From assembly GCF_014904695.1 (NCBI RefSeq), contig NZ_JACXXN010000014.1, positions 113,274-177,273 of the forward strand: 64,000 bases of DNA, given 5' to 3'. A program made the translations under genes and the position numbers. The stretch comes from Nostoc sp. MG11. GTDB taxonomy: Bacteria; Cyanobacteriota; Cyanobacteriia; Cyanobacteriales; Nostocaceae. Shown here piece by piece: positions 9,103 through 17,775 of the stretch (position 1 is the stretch's first letter; the number at the start of each line of letters is the position of its first letter). The notes under the pieces were generated by a model. The model was not told the origin of the DNA and did not search any database. It was given only the letters and a program-made list of their open reading frames with translations.

Positions 9103-10496
9103 TTGGGGTAACTACCAATTTCCTCACTAGTCTTGCTGTGGCTATCCCATCGGGAATCAAGTATCCAGATCCCGGCGCTGACTTTGGGTGTCATCATAGG
9201 TAAGTTAAGTCCCTGTTGTAAACCCATGACTAACAAAGCTAGGGTATCTACAAGTTTAGGGTCAAAACGCGTGGATTGTTGCTGCCTGCACTCATCCAAA
9301 GCTTGAGAAAATATTTCTTGGCGACTTTGATTTGACGATTTTTGCTGATTGACTCGCCACTGAAAGTCTGCCAATAATGCTAATATTCTCGACTCTAGGG
9401 GAATTTCATCCCCAGCTAAACCCGCTGGTTCTCCTGTACCATTCCACCATTCGGTTTGGTGAGTAATAATTTGAGCAACTGCCCGCAATCGTGGCATTGT
9501 TCGTAGTACTTGCGCTCCTGGTACTAAGGGACAAGTTAAAGGAGAACTGGGGGCATCTTCTTGGTAACGTGTGGATATCCCGTCAGTAAGAACGCTTTCA
9601 GCTTTTTGTAGTGGATCTATGCGATGCAGCAAACTCGCTAGCCGCAATCTCTTAATTTGCCATGCGGGAAGATCTAAAAGCTGCCCCATTGCCTCAGCAA
9701 GTATAACTACTTCCGCCGCTGCCATTGGATTATTGACATCTGCCATATCCATCAGTTGCGCCATCCGCAAAAATGCTTGGATTTCGTTAGAAACCAAGTT
9801 GCGATCAAGCGCTTGTTGCCGAAGTGCTGTGGGGATGGATAAATTATCCTGTCCAGTCTGGAGGTAATCTACTACACGGGAGACAACTGCACCCAAATTC
9901 TGGGATTTGGCAATCGACGGTACGACAGCTTCTTTATGTACTGTCAGTTTTTTCGCTAATTCTGAGTTGTATTGTCTAATGTGGGCGATCGCTATTTCTA
10001 CTGTCTCTTGGACTAACTCTGGCTCAAATGTCCACAAGCCGTAGAATTTGCGCTCTAAGTCTGATGTGGGTACTCCAGCGTTCCCATAATCTTCCTCTGA
10101 TAACTCTTGACAAATTACCATAGCTGTGTACTTTGGCGACAGAATAATCAAGTGCCATTCTTGCGATACTGGATCGACTGGATCTAATTCTACTAAGTCT
10201 ACATTGGATAATTGACTTGTGGGATGTTCAGCAAAACCAGTGTCAGGAGCAGCCATGATGGCAATTTCGCGACTGCGTTGGGCGATGTCTGCATATCGTT
10301 GGGCTTCTTGCAGATACCATTTACCCTGTTGGAAGGCTGTAATGACTAAAGGTGTACCTTCGTCGGCTAAGATGTGGTCTTCTAGGGCATGGCAAAGGGA
10401 GACTAGGGTATTTTTGTAGTACACCCCGAATCGAACTGGTCTGGTACTTTGACGATGGGCTGTTTCCAGCTGTTGTAGGATTGAACCTTCTAACAT
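9099..10496 (-). CDS. DICT sensory domain protein with degenerate HD-GYP region
   Basis: About 465 residues. The N-terminal half matches the DICT sensory domain (GVYYKNTLVSLCHALEDHIL through WHLIILSPKYTAMVICQELS), found with cyanobacterial signalling proteins. The C-terminal half resembles an HD-GYP phosphodiesterase, but the catalytic signatures are broken: LLHRIDPLQ replaces the HD motif and NGTGEPAGLAGDEIPL replaces NGxGYPxGL, so it may bind cyclic nucleotides or act as a scaffold. I chose the ATG at 10496 (MLEGSILQQLETAH). An upstream ATG at 10652 would overlap the preceding radical SAM gene by 70 bases and adds unrelated-looking sequence. It is coupled to the pentapeptide gene downstream. 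Confidence 0.8.
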   Translation of the reverse strand: MLEGSILQQLETAHRQSTRPVRFGVYYKNTLVSLCHALEDHILADEGTPLVITAFQQGKWYLQEAQRYADIAQRSREIAIMAAPDTGFAEHPTSQLSNVDLVELDPVDPVSQEWHLIILSPKYTAMVICQELSEEDYGNAGVPTSDLERKFYGLWTFEPELVQETVEIAIAHIRQYNSELAKKLTVHKEAVVPSIAKSQNLGAVVSRVVDYLQTGQDNLSIPTALRQQALDRNLVSNEIQAFLRMAQLMDMADVNNPMAAAEVVILAEAMGQLLDLPAWQIKRLRLASLLHRIDPLQKAESVLTDGISTRYQEDAPSSPLTCPLVPGAQVLRTMPRLRAVAQIITHQTEWWNGTGEPAGLAGDEIPLESRILALLADFQWRVNQQKSSNQSRQEIFSQALDECRQQQSTRFDPKLVDTLALLVMGLQQGLNLPMMTPKVSAGIWILDSRWDSHSKTSEEIGSYPK

Positions 10497-10582
10497 GGGA
10501 TTTGGTGAAAATAATCGCAGAATAGTCGGGGAGTGGAGAATAAGGAGACGGAATTTTGGCTGATTTGATTGTGCGTCTTCTA

Positions 10583-12154
10583 TTAAATAGTTACTAACTG
10601 TTTTTCTTTCGTCTCCATTGGTGCAGAAAGTGCTGCTTCTAAGTCGGCGCAACCCAGTTTTTCTTCTAAGATTTTCATGACTTCACGTCCGAAGTCGTTG
10701 GGGTTTTGTTGCCAAGCTTGCAAGCAGACTTCGCCGAAGAATGAACCAAGAGGTTCAGGGTTCCAAAGGAGTTTTTTGGCTGTCCAAGGCATTAAGCTCA
10801 TTGGATCATACCCTGGTTTAAGAATACCCTCTTTGAAGGCATATTCTTCTAAATGGGTATGGGGTTGCAGTCCAATGAAAAAGATGGCAGGTTCGACTTT
10901 ATCCGCGCCAAAAATCCGTTCTAGTTCGCGGTGGTAGGCGATAGTTTGGCGAATAGTTTCAGGACGTTCGTCAATCACATTAAAGGAGTAGTTGACGGAA
11001 ACTAAGTCGTTAAATCCAGCTGCTTTTAAATCACGGCAGTTTTGCAAAACGTTTCGCAGGTTGTACCCCATCCGCATTTTCCGCACGAGTTCTTGAGAAC
11101 CACTGGTAATACCGATTTCAAAGTAGTTCATCCCGGTTTTTGCCATCAACTCACACAACTCTGGTGTTAAGTTGTCGGCTCTGATGTATGCTGCCCAGTG
11201 GATATCTGTCATACCAGAATCGACGATTTTTTGCAAGAGTTCTACAGCATCATCGATAAATTTCCGCGCTGGGATGAATTGGGCATCGGTAAACCAGAAA
11301 TTGCGAATGCCGCGATCATATAATTGCCGCATCTCGGCAACAACTTCATCGGCTGGGTTGATGCGTACTTGTTTGCCTTCAACTACGGTGTAGACGCAAT
11401 AACAGCAGTTATGGGGGCAACCACGCTTAGTTTGAACCCCAATGTAGAAGTCTTGTTCTTGCAGGTAGTAGTTAAATTCGGGCCAGATGCTTTCAATATA
11501 GTCGTAGTTACAGGCAGTTTTCTCTAGTGGGGTGGGTTGTTCGTGAATTAGCCGTTTCCGTGGTTGAGCTTCTCCGACTACGTAACAACGTTCATCGTGA
11601 AACTCCCTACCACTTAAAAGTTTTTCCAATAGGGTTTCCCCTTCACCCACAGAAATAATTGTCCCCTTGGGTAAGCTTTTACCCAACTGTTCGTAAAATA
11701 CACTGACTGCACCACCGCCAACAACTACACGGGCATTAGAATTATATTTCTGAGCGCGTTTTAAACCGCGTTTGATTAATCCCAGGTTGCGCCACAATTC
11801 TACATAGTAAGCGATGAAGATTCGCAAACCGCCCAATCCCCCGCGTAGTTTCAATAGAGGATTCTTAGCGTAGTAAAATTCAAAGGCGTTTTGCAGGGGA
11901 TTGCCACCGCGTCCCCCGACTGGGGCATATATTTGGATATCTCGCCAAGAAAAGACTAGCAGTGTCGGTTTGAATTCATCAACACAGCGATCCAAAGCGG
12001 CAGCATAATCTAAAGGTGGTACTGTTCCCAAATCAAAGATACGCTGTTCGATGTTGGGAAATTGCTTGTGGACGTGATCGCTAAGATAGATAACCCCAAT
12101 AGGAAAGATGGGGTTACAGGGAAGGCGAACGTAGAGAATTCGATTTTCCATCAT
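10583..12154 (-). CDS. B12-binding domain-containing radical SAM protein
   Basis: A 523-residue radical SAM enzyme. The cluster motif CPHNCCYC (in TKRGCPHNCCYCVYT, near residue 250) fits CxxxCxxC. The N-terminal 200 residues form a cobalamin-binding-like Rossmann region (VVVGGGAVSVFYEQL, then ISVGEGETLLEKLL). A SAM-binding element (FEIGITSGSQELVRKMRMGY) follows in the barrel. The substrate is not recognised. It is the first gene of a minus-strand cluster with the DICT protein (86 bases downstream) and the pentapeptide protein. The ATG at 12154 follows another Met codon by one position, so the start is uncertain by one residue. Confidence 0.88.
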   Translation of the reverse strand: MMENRILYVRLPCNPIFPIGVIYLSDHVHKQFPNIEQRIFDLGTVPPLDYAAALDRCVDEFKPTLLVFSWRDIQIYAPVGGRGGNPLQNAFEFYYAKNPLLKLRGGLGGLRIFIAYYVELWRNLGLIKRGLKRAQKYNSNARVVVGGGAVSVFYEQLGKSLPKGTIISVGEGETLLEKLLSGREFHDERCYVVGEAQPRKRLIHEQPTPLEKTACNYDYIESIWPEFNYYLQEQDFYIGVQTKRGCPHNCCYCVYTVVEGKQVRINPADEVVAEMRQLYDRGIRNFWFTDAQFIPARKFIDDAVELLQKIVDSGMTDIHWAAYIRADNLTPELCELMAKTGMNYFEIGITSGSQELVRKMRMGYNLRNVLQNCRDLKAAGFNDLVSVNYSFNVIDERPETIRQTIAYHRELERIFGADKVEPAIFFIGLQPHTHLEEYAFKEGILKPGYDPMSLMPWTAKKLLWNPEPLGSFFGEVCLQAWQQNPNDFGREVMKILEEKLGCADLEAALSAPMETKEKQLVTI

Positions 12155-12758
12155 GGGTGTTTTAGCTTCAATCTTGCCAAAATTTCGGGGAAAGTTAGAG
12201 AAAATCCAGTTTTAAAGCGTGTGTTTGTTTTGGCTACTCTATAGCTATCAGAATCTTGCTTGACATCTAAGCCGATTTTTGATATGTAAAAACTTTGCGT
12301 TGCCAATTGTCAGAATCAATAAAATTGTTGTGCCAAATGCATGACATTTAGCGACAGGCTTTATGAAGATATTTTTCATATAGCTTTACGATAACATTGA
12401 GCTTATTCATTAAGCGATGATTGAAGCTTATTAGTCCTGGGACAGATGAAACAGAAAAACTTACTTGCTATTTAGGCAAGAAGCAAGGGAATCGTCGTTA
12501 TACCCATACCCTAATTATCTCTTTAGACAAGTTCAATTTTTTTGCTAGGGAAAAAATATTAAAAACTTTTACACATAGTGTATAATTTTCAAAAAGCAAC
12601 AGATATTTACAAAAATTTCATAACTTATAGATATTTCTTTAGATAGAAATAATCTCTAAAGATTCAGTTGGTATTCGGAGTTACAGCAACCGGGGATCAG
12701 CAGATGCTAGGCTGGGCTAGTGTAATGTAAAATTGTGGCGTAAAGCTCCTCAGCAGTT
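12155..12758. other. Divergent intergenic region, no gene seen
   Basis: 604 AT-rich bases between the radical SAM gene (minus) and the DUF1830 gene (plus), so both promoters should be here. I see no strong operator, conserved RNA or repeat; a run of A/T-rich sequence spans about 12530-12650. Open frames that cross it show no family resemblance. Confidence 0.4.
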
Positions 12759-13151
12759 ATGGCTCAAATATTAGATCCTCTACCACCTGAGCAATCAGCG
12801 AAAATTCTCTGCTGCTACGTTAATGCCACGAGCAAAATACAAGTGGCTCGCATCTCTAATATTCCCAACTGGTACTTTGAACGGGTCGTTTTTCCTGGAC
12901 AACGCCTCGTGTTTGAAGCTCCACGGAAGGCTCAAATGGAGATTCATACGGGTATGATGGCAAGTGCAATTTTATCCGATAAGATTCCTTGCGATCGCTT
13001 GATGCTCAACGAACCAAGCAGTTATGAATTTGATACAAACTCGTCAGAAGAAAAAGACTCTCTTAATACCAGACAAATAGTGCAAATTAATACAAAAACC
13101 GGAGATACTATAAAACCTTTACAAGTCGCTGGTTTCGCATCTGTTGATTAA
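12759..13151 (+). CDS. DUF1830 domain-containing protein
   Basis: A 130-residue protein whose first 80 residues match the cyanobacterial DUF1830 family: ILCCYVNATSKIQVARISNIPNWYFERVVFPGQRLVFEA. The function is unknown. The C-terminal 40 residues are polar and variable. There is no signal peptide. A rho-independent terminator follows at 13185-13211, so it is probably a single-gene transcript. Confidence 0.85.
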   Translation: MAQILDPLPPEQSAKILCCYVNATSKIQVARISNIPNWYFERVVFPGQRLVFEAPRKAQMEIHTGMMASAILSDKIPCDRLMLNEPSSYEFDTNSSEEKDSLNTRQIVQINTKTGDTIKPLQVAGFASVD

Positions 13152-13184
13152 GAAAAAAATTTTGCTCAAGTTTGCTCAATTTGA

Positions 13185-13211
13185 GGGTTGCTGAATTCAG
13201 TAGCCCTTTTT
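13185..13211 (+). terminator. Rho-independent terminator after DUF1830 gene
   Basis: A hairpin formed by gggttgctga and ttcagtagccc (13185-13206, including G-U pairs) is followed directly by five T residues. It lies 34 bases after the DUF1830 stop codon. Confidence 0.75.
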
Positions 13212-13464
13212 GTTTATTGGTCAAGAGTCAAGAGTAATTAAATAAGCTAACTTGCTTAATGTTGTATCTTTTCGTCAAGATCGTTATTAGTCATTAGTCC
13301 TTTATAAACACAAATGACTAATGACAACCTAAAGAGTTAATGTGCAACTTCAAAATGTAACAGCTTACTCTAACTTTGGACTGTTGACTGTTGACTATCC
13401 TCACGAAAAAATATGCTTCTTTATAGCCCAATACAGTTCAGTTAAGCCCAAAAAATTAAATTAT

Positions 13465-13538
13465 GTAGGTTGGGTTGAGGAACGAAACCCAACGTTTGCA
13501 GGCCTTTGTTGGGTTTCACTGCGTTCAACCCAACCTAC
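13465..13538. repeat. Dispersed inverted repeat (gtaggttgggtt type)
   Basis: A palindromic element: gtaggttgggttga at the left end matches caacccaacctac at the right end, with a second inner pair (gaaacccaacg / tgttgggtttc). A shorter relative lies at 59571-59599. Elements of this kind are scattered in intergenic DNA of filamentous cyanobacteria; the function is unknown. Confidence 0.7.
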
Positions 13539-13582
13539 AATTATTCTTAACTGAACCGTATTGCTTTATAGCCTACTAGCTA

Positions 13583-14044
13583 ATGAATCTGCCTTCTTTT
13601 ATTTGGTTGTGGAAAATAGCGGCTTGGTCGATGGGGTTGTCTCTGCTGGCATATTTGATGTTAGCTGTCACCGGCGTTTTGATGTTTCGGGCGAGAACTT
13701 TGCGACAATTCCCTTTTATTAACCCATTTATGAGCGGAAATAGGGGAGTGCGATCGCTCCATCAGATAATCGGTATCAGCATGGTAAGTTTAGTACTGCT
13801 ACTGCTGGTAATTGGCATTGTTGGCACTTTGGGACATTTTGGTTCCTTGGGACACTCGTCACACTTGGTAGCTGGGCTGATAGTAGTAGTGTTAGTTTTA
13901 CTGTCTGCTTTTAGTTCTACGCAAATTCATGCTAGTCGAGCTTGGGCCAGACCTTTACACGTTGGCGTGAATATTATCCTGTTTATGGGATTCGCCTGGG
14001 TGTCTCTGACTGGTTGGAGTGTAGTGCAAAAGTACTTACCCTAA
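13583..14044 (+). CDS. DUF4079 domain-containing membrane protein
   Basis: A 153-residue protein with four hydrophobic segments (about residues 10-35, 60-85, 92-110 and 125-148). It matches the cyanobacterial and plastid DUF4079 family, which has a cytochrome b561-like layout; His residues appear in RSLHQIIG and ARPLHVGVN. The function is not established. It stands alone in its transcript direction before the membrane protein at 14200. Confidence 0.75.
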   Translation: MNLPSFIWLWKIAAWSMGLSLLAYLMLAVTGVLMFRARTLRQFPFINPFMSGNRGVRSLHQIIGISMVSLVLLLLVIGIVGTLGHFGSLGHSSHLVAGLIVVVLVLLSAFSSTQIHASRAWARPLHVGVNIILFMGFAWVSLTGWSVVQKYLP

Positions 14045-14199
14045 TTAAATCGTTAGGACAATTTCAACAAAGTGTTTCTCTGGAAGCTCTACTGGCATAG
14101 AGAAAACAAAAGCATCAACAGGTATTCGTGTTTGTTTGCCTGAATACTTGCTAGGTTCCCAGTTAGTATGAACTTAAAGCCAATAATCGTAATTGAGCC

Positions 14200-14766
14200 G
14201 TGACAGCAAACTCAGCCAATACCTCAGCTTCCATTTTTCGTCTGTCTCCGTTGATTCGCATTACACTGTTGAGTCTATATGTAGCACTCACAGTACCATT
14301 GCCTTTCTTATCGCAGGTAACGGCTGCACCTGTATCACCAGCATTATTGTGGGTAGGGATTAGCATCGGTTTAATAGCCCTATATGCCCTATTGACTGAA
14401 CGAGTAATAGTAGATGACCAGGGAATTCAAGTTACATACCCCGCTTGGGTTCCTCGCTTCTTTCGTAAAGGTTGGATCTTACCTTGGTCGCAGGTGAAAG
14501 AGTTAAAGCCTCGCACTACTGGACAGGGTGGACTAGTTTATTATTTCCTCAGTCAGGAGGAAAAAGCTTACCTACTACCGATGCGTGTAGCTGGATTTGC
14601 TCGTTTGGTACAAATTGTCCAAGCAAAGACAGGCATTGATACTACTGACGTTCGCCCTTTAGCACAGCCGTGGATGTACCTGATTTTACTGGGATTCACT
14701 CTGCTGCTACTATTAGTCGATGGCTGGGCGATCGCCACAGCCTTAGCCACTCGACAATTAACGTAG
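14200..14766 (+). CDS. Conserved membrane protein of unknown function
   Basis: A 188-residue protein: two N-terminal hydrophobic segments (about residues 19-38 and 44-63), a soluble beta-rich middle (VIVDDQGIQVTYPAWVPRFFRKGWILPWSQVKELKP) resembling a PH-like domain of bacterial membrane proteins, and one C-terminal hydrophobic helix. The start is GTG at 14200. Sixty bases separate it from the ABC ATPase gene, so they may be co-transcribed. No specific function recognised. Confidence 0.65.
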   Translation: MTANSANTSASIFRLSPLIRITLLSLYVALTVPLPFLSQVTAAPVSPALLWVGISIGLIALYALLTERVIVDDQGIQVTYPAWVPRFFRKGWILPWSQVKELKPRTTGQGGLVYYFLSQEEKAYLLPMRVAGFARLVQIVQAKTGIDTTDVRPLAQPWMYLILLGFTLLLLLVDGWAIATALATRQLT

Positions 14767-14825
14767 AATTAGACACGGGGTATTGGTAATTCCCCAGTTC
14801 CCAATCCCTAGCCCCCAATCCTCCA

Positions 14826-15611
14826 TTGAACTTGGATAATGTGACAGCAACCACACTCAGGTTAGAGCAAGTTAATCTGTTTGCGAAACTAAAAACCCAA
14901 CTTCCAGGCAATCAACAGGGATACCCAATATTGCAGAATATTTCGTTGGAGGTGTTTCCAGGGGAACGCTTGGTTATTGTAGGTTCATCTGGTGCTGGTA
15001 AAACTTCGTTATTACGCCTCCTCAACCGCCTGATAGAACCTACTAGCGGTAAAATGTATCTGGAAAATCAGGAATATCGCCAAATCCCTGTTATCCAGTT
15101 ACGCCAAGAGGTGACACTTGTACTACAAGAGTCAAAGCTATTAGGCATGACGGTTCAGCAAGCCTTGGCTTATCCCTTGGTTTTGCGTGGTTTGCCCAAA
15201 CAGACAATTCAGCAACGAGTTAGTGACTGGATAGAAAAATTACACATTCCCAGTGAATGGTTAAGTAGGACTGAGCTACAACTTTCCGCTGGAGAGCGAC
15301 AGCTAGTAGCGATCGCTCGTGCTTTAGTCACCCAACCAAAAATCTTATTACTAGATGAGCCAACCTCTGCCCTAGATGCTGGTACAGCTTCTCATGTGAT
15401 GCAAGTTTTAATCCAGCTAAGTCAAACTTATCAAACTACGATCTTGATAGTAAACCACCAACTAGACCTAGCCCAGATGTTTTGTACACGGTTACTATAC
15501 CTAAAACAAGGTCATTTATTGGCAAATCAAAGTGCCTCTGAAATAAATTGGATTAACTTACGAGAAAGGTTGATGCAAGCAGAAGCTCAAGCAGCTGAGG
15601 AATGGAGTTAA
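14826..15611 (+). CDS. ABC transporter ATP-binding protein (FetA-like)
   Basis: A 261-residue ABC ATPase with Walker A GSSGAGKTS, signature LSAGERQ, Walker B ILLLDEPTSALD and an H-loop (IVNHQLD). The overall pattern (LLRLLNRLIEPTSGKMYL, then LRQEVTLVLQESKLL) is closest to the YbbL/FetA group, which pairs with a FetB permease in iron or glutathione-linked export. No permease lies beside it here, so the partner must be elsewhere. The reading frame opens with TTG at 14826; GTG at 14841 is an alternative that would remove five residues. Confidence 0.8.
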   Translation: MNLDNVTATTLRLEQVNLFAKLKTQLPGNQQGYPILQNISLEVFPGERLVIVGSSGAGKTSLLRLLNRLIEPTSGKMYLENQEYRQIPVIQLRQEVTLVLQESKLLGMTVQQALAYPLVLRGLPKQTIQQRVSDWIEKLHIPSEWLSRTELQLSAGERQLVAIARALVTQPKILLLDEPTSALDAGTASHVMQVLIQLSQTYQTTILIVNHQLDLAQMFCTRLLYLKQGHLLANQSASEINWINLRERLMQAEAQAAEEWS

Positions 15612-15759
15612 ATAGTGCTGAGTGAGTGTGAAAACTCAAAAGTGAGGAGTTAAAAATTACCGAGGTTTTGATTAATGAAACCGACCCACCCTACAGGATT
15701 TTGCTACAGACTTCTCTCAAAATTAATAACTTACTAACTTAAAAATCATGACTCATGAC

Positions 15760-16536
15760 TCAGGACTGTGTTAATTGACCACTAAGTGTTGAACGTTGAT
15801 TGCTAAATTTTTCTTTAGCTAACTTTGTTTGTGATTGTGAAACATTAGCATTCAAAATTTCCATGTTAAAACGGTATCCTACATTGCGGATAGTTTGAAT
15901 CAAACTGGGTTGACGGGGATCAAGTTCAACCTTTTTCCGCAGCGATAAAACATGAGTATCAATAGTACGCGGGTTGTCGATGGCGTCAGGCCACGCACGA
16001 CGCAGCAATTCCGACCTACTCAAAGGTAAACCCCCAGCTTGCGCCAAAACATATAGCAAACTGAATTCTTGGGGCGTTAAGTCGATAAATTCCCCTTGGA
16101 AGCGCACGCGGCGCTGTACTAGATCGATTTGCAAAGTGCCATAATCCAAATAAGCTGGTGCAGTGGGTGTGCGCTTACGGCGAATTAATGCCTCTACCCT
16201 TGCCAGAAACTCTTGCATTCCAAAAGGTTTGCTCAAGTAGTCATCTGCACCTGCCTTTAAACCTGCGACGATATCAGCTTCATTACTACGAGCAGATAGC
16301 ATGAGAATGAGAGGCTGCTGCTGGCGATGCAACCAACGACAAAACTCAATTCCATCGCCATCAGGCAGATCAGCATCTAGAATAACCAATGTTGGTTGAT
16401 GGCTTAAAAATACTTCCCTTGCTTGATAAATACTGGCGGCTTGATGCACGCGGTATTCCAGTTGTTGCAAGTGCCAACCCAGCAACGACCTCAGATGGGG
16501 ATTTCCCTCAACGATTTCAATACAAACCGAACCCAC
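15760..16536 (-). CDS. OmpR/PhoB-family response regulator, atypical receiver
   Basis: A 258-residue regulator with an N-terminal receiver and a C-terminal winged helix (LTPQEFSLLYVLAQAGGLPLSR through RTIDTHVLSLRKKVE). The phospho-acceptor Asp is present in VILDADLPDGDG and the Lys in LSKPFG. The usual acidic pair near the N-terminus is reduced to one (IVEGNPH where ED is expected), so magnesium-dependent phosphorylation may be weak. NblR-type cyanobacterial regulators are known to work independently of phosphorylation; whether this is an orthologue I cannot tell. No histidine kinase gene is adjacent. Confidence 0.85.
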   Translation of the reverse strand: MGSVCIEIVEGNPHLRSLLGWHLQQLEYRVHQAASIYQAREVFLSHQPTLVILDADLPDGDGIEFCRWLHRQQQPLILMLSARSNEADIVAGLKAGADDYLSKPFGMQEFLARVEALIRRKRTPTAPAYLDYGTLQIDLVQRRVRFQGEFIDLTPQEFSLLYVLAQAGGLPLSRSELLRRAWPDAIDNPRTIDTHVLSLRKKVELDPRQPSLIQTIRNVGYRFNMEILNANVSQSQTKLAKEKFSNQRSTLSGQLTQS

Positions 16537-17091
16537 GGCGGCAAGACCCCTTAGCGTCGATGACTTTCAAAGTAACAAGCCCATGCCCAAGGTTTTGTAG
16601 CCTTTGTTACTTCAACTGCTATTATCTTTACATTTCCTCCTAAGAAGAGTAGCAATATCTTTAATTTGTGCCTTGCCGAGAGCCGAATAGTAATATTCTT
16701 AAATTTTTGTTAGACTTATCAAAAGTTCTTTTGGCTAAATAGCGTGTCAAATAGCAGGTTGTAATGTCCAGAAAAACTGTAATCGAACTACCTTACGATT
16801 ACCAAAACCATTTTTCAGCATTATGGTAAAATCGGATTCTATCTTAACCAAGATTGATCCCCGCCCTTGCCAATCTAATCTCGCTGTCAACAGAGAAAAT
16901 CATAAAAATAGCTTACTAAATAATCATATTCCGAGTTTTTCTGGAATAGGATCTAGTTAGATTGTAGCTGCTGGGGGTATTGCCCAAAGTAGATTTATTA
17001 ACTTTGAGTTAATGCCAAACTGAAAGTAAGACTTCACATTTTGGCGTGAATCATTTACAATTCTCATTCCAAAGAGATTAATACAGCAGTT
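16537..17091. other. Divergent intergenic region, no gene seen
   Basis: 555 bases between the response regulator (minus) and the DUF6761 gene (plus). It should hold both promoters. A 21-codon frame at 16764 has no supporting ribosome site or known family. No clear operator or RNA structure was recognised. Confidence 0.4.
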
Positions 17092-17340
17092 ATGCTCCAA
17101 GACACACAAACTATCCGCTATTACCAAAGACTCACTGACGCCTTCGCCGAGTTATGGAATCGCGGTTATCGCACGGATGACATGCGGATGTATTTGGATG
17201 GATATCTAGCCGCACTGCGACACGGTAACGCTATTGAACCTTTTCTGATTCATCGTCTCGAAGAGGAAGCAAGCCGCTACTTGTACGATGGCTCAAATTT
17301 TGCAGTGCCGCAACCACAGCCACAACCTGATTACTACTAA
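17092..17340 (+). CDS. DUF6761 family protein
   Basis: An 82-residue cyanobacterial protein (MLQDTQTIRYYQRLTDAF; RTDDMRMYLDGYLAALRHGN), matching the DUF6761 family. It is helical, with a proline/glutamine-rich tail (PQPQPQPDYY). The function is unknown. A strong terminator follows at 17462-17507, giving a single-gene unit with a 3' leader of about 120 bases. Confidence 0.8.
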   Translation: MLQDTQTIRYYQRLTDAFAELWNRGYRTDDMRMYLDGYLAALRHGNAIEPFLIHRLEEEASRYLYDGSNFAVPQPQPQPDYY

Positions 17341-17775
17341 TGCCCTTGCTTCTGTAGTTCATATTAACCGTAGATTATCGCAGACAATTGTAACATATTA
17401 TCTGTAATAAGCAATGGACTTAATGGTGTGAAATTTTGGAGTTGTATTGATAAAACGCTTTCCCTCAGCCACATCTTGGTCTTGCCAAGTTGACTGAGGG
17501 GATTTTTGATCTAAATGTTAGGGCGTCACGGCTAATATGCACTTGCACTAATGCCAAGGCTATTCTTGTCTGTACATAAAATAATGCCATCACTTTTTGG
17601 TTAATGGCATTGCAATATTTTTATGAGTTATGCCAATTCTTTGTAAAGATACACTTTATTTACCCCCGACTATTGCCGTTCCTCCCAATTAAAGGGACTA
17701 GAGGGAGGTCAGATTTAGTGCATCTTCATAGAGAAATGGTTTTAGAACATTTTAGAACAGTGTACAAAAACAAAA
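17341..17775. other. Intergenic region between convergent genes
   Basis: 435 bases holding the plus-strand terminator at 17462-17507 and, further right, an inverted repeat aatgccat/atggcatt (17583-17611). Read on the minus strand, this repeat is followed by T-rich sequence and probably ends the PEP-CTERM transcript. A similar hairpin (18878-18908) follows the second PEP-CTERM gene. No gene seen. Confidence 0.45.
17462..17507 (+). terminator. Rho-independent terminator
   Basis: ccctcag (17463-17469) pairs with ctgaggg (17494-17500), and an inner cttgg/ccaag pair extends the stem. Five T residues follow at 17503-17507. It ends the plus-strand transcript of the DUF6761 gene. Confidence 0.7.

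Larger units (their letters stand above)
13152..13582. other. Repeat-rich intergenic spacer
   Basis: 431 bases holding the DUF1830 terminator, degenerate heptamer filler (tcattagtc-type, 13285-13325) and the large inverted repeat at 13465-13538. No gene recognised; the open frame that crosses the repeat has no protein character. Confidence 0.4.

Noticed and set aside
13342..13554. 70-codon frame across the intergenic inverted repeat
   Set aside because: It is translation through a dispersed repeat and not a protein.
16764..16829. 21-codon frame MSRKTVIELPYDYQNHFSALW
   Set aside because: No ribosome-binding sequence, no known family and no conserved context; short frames of this kind occur by chance.
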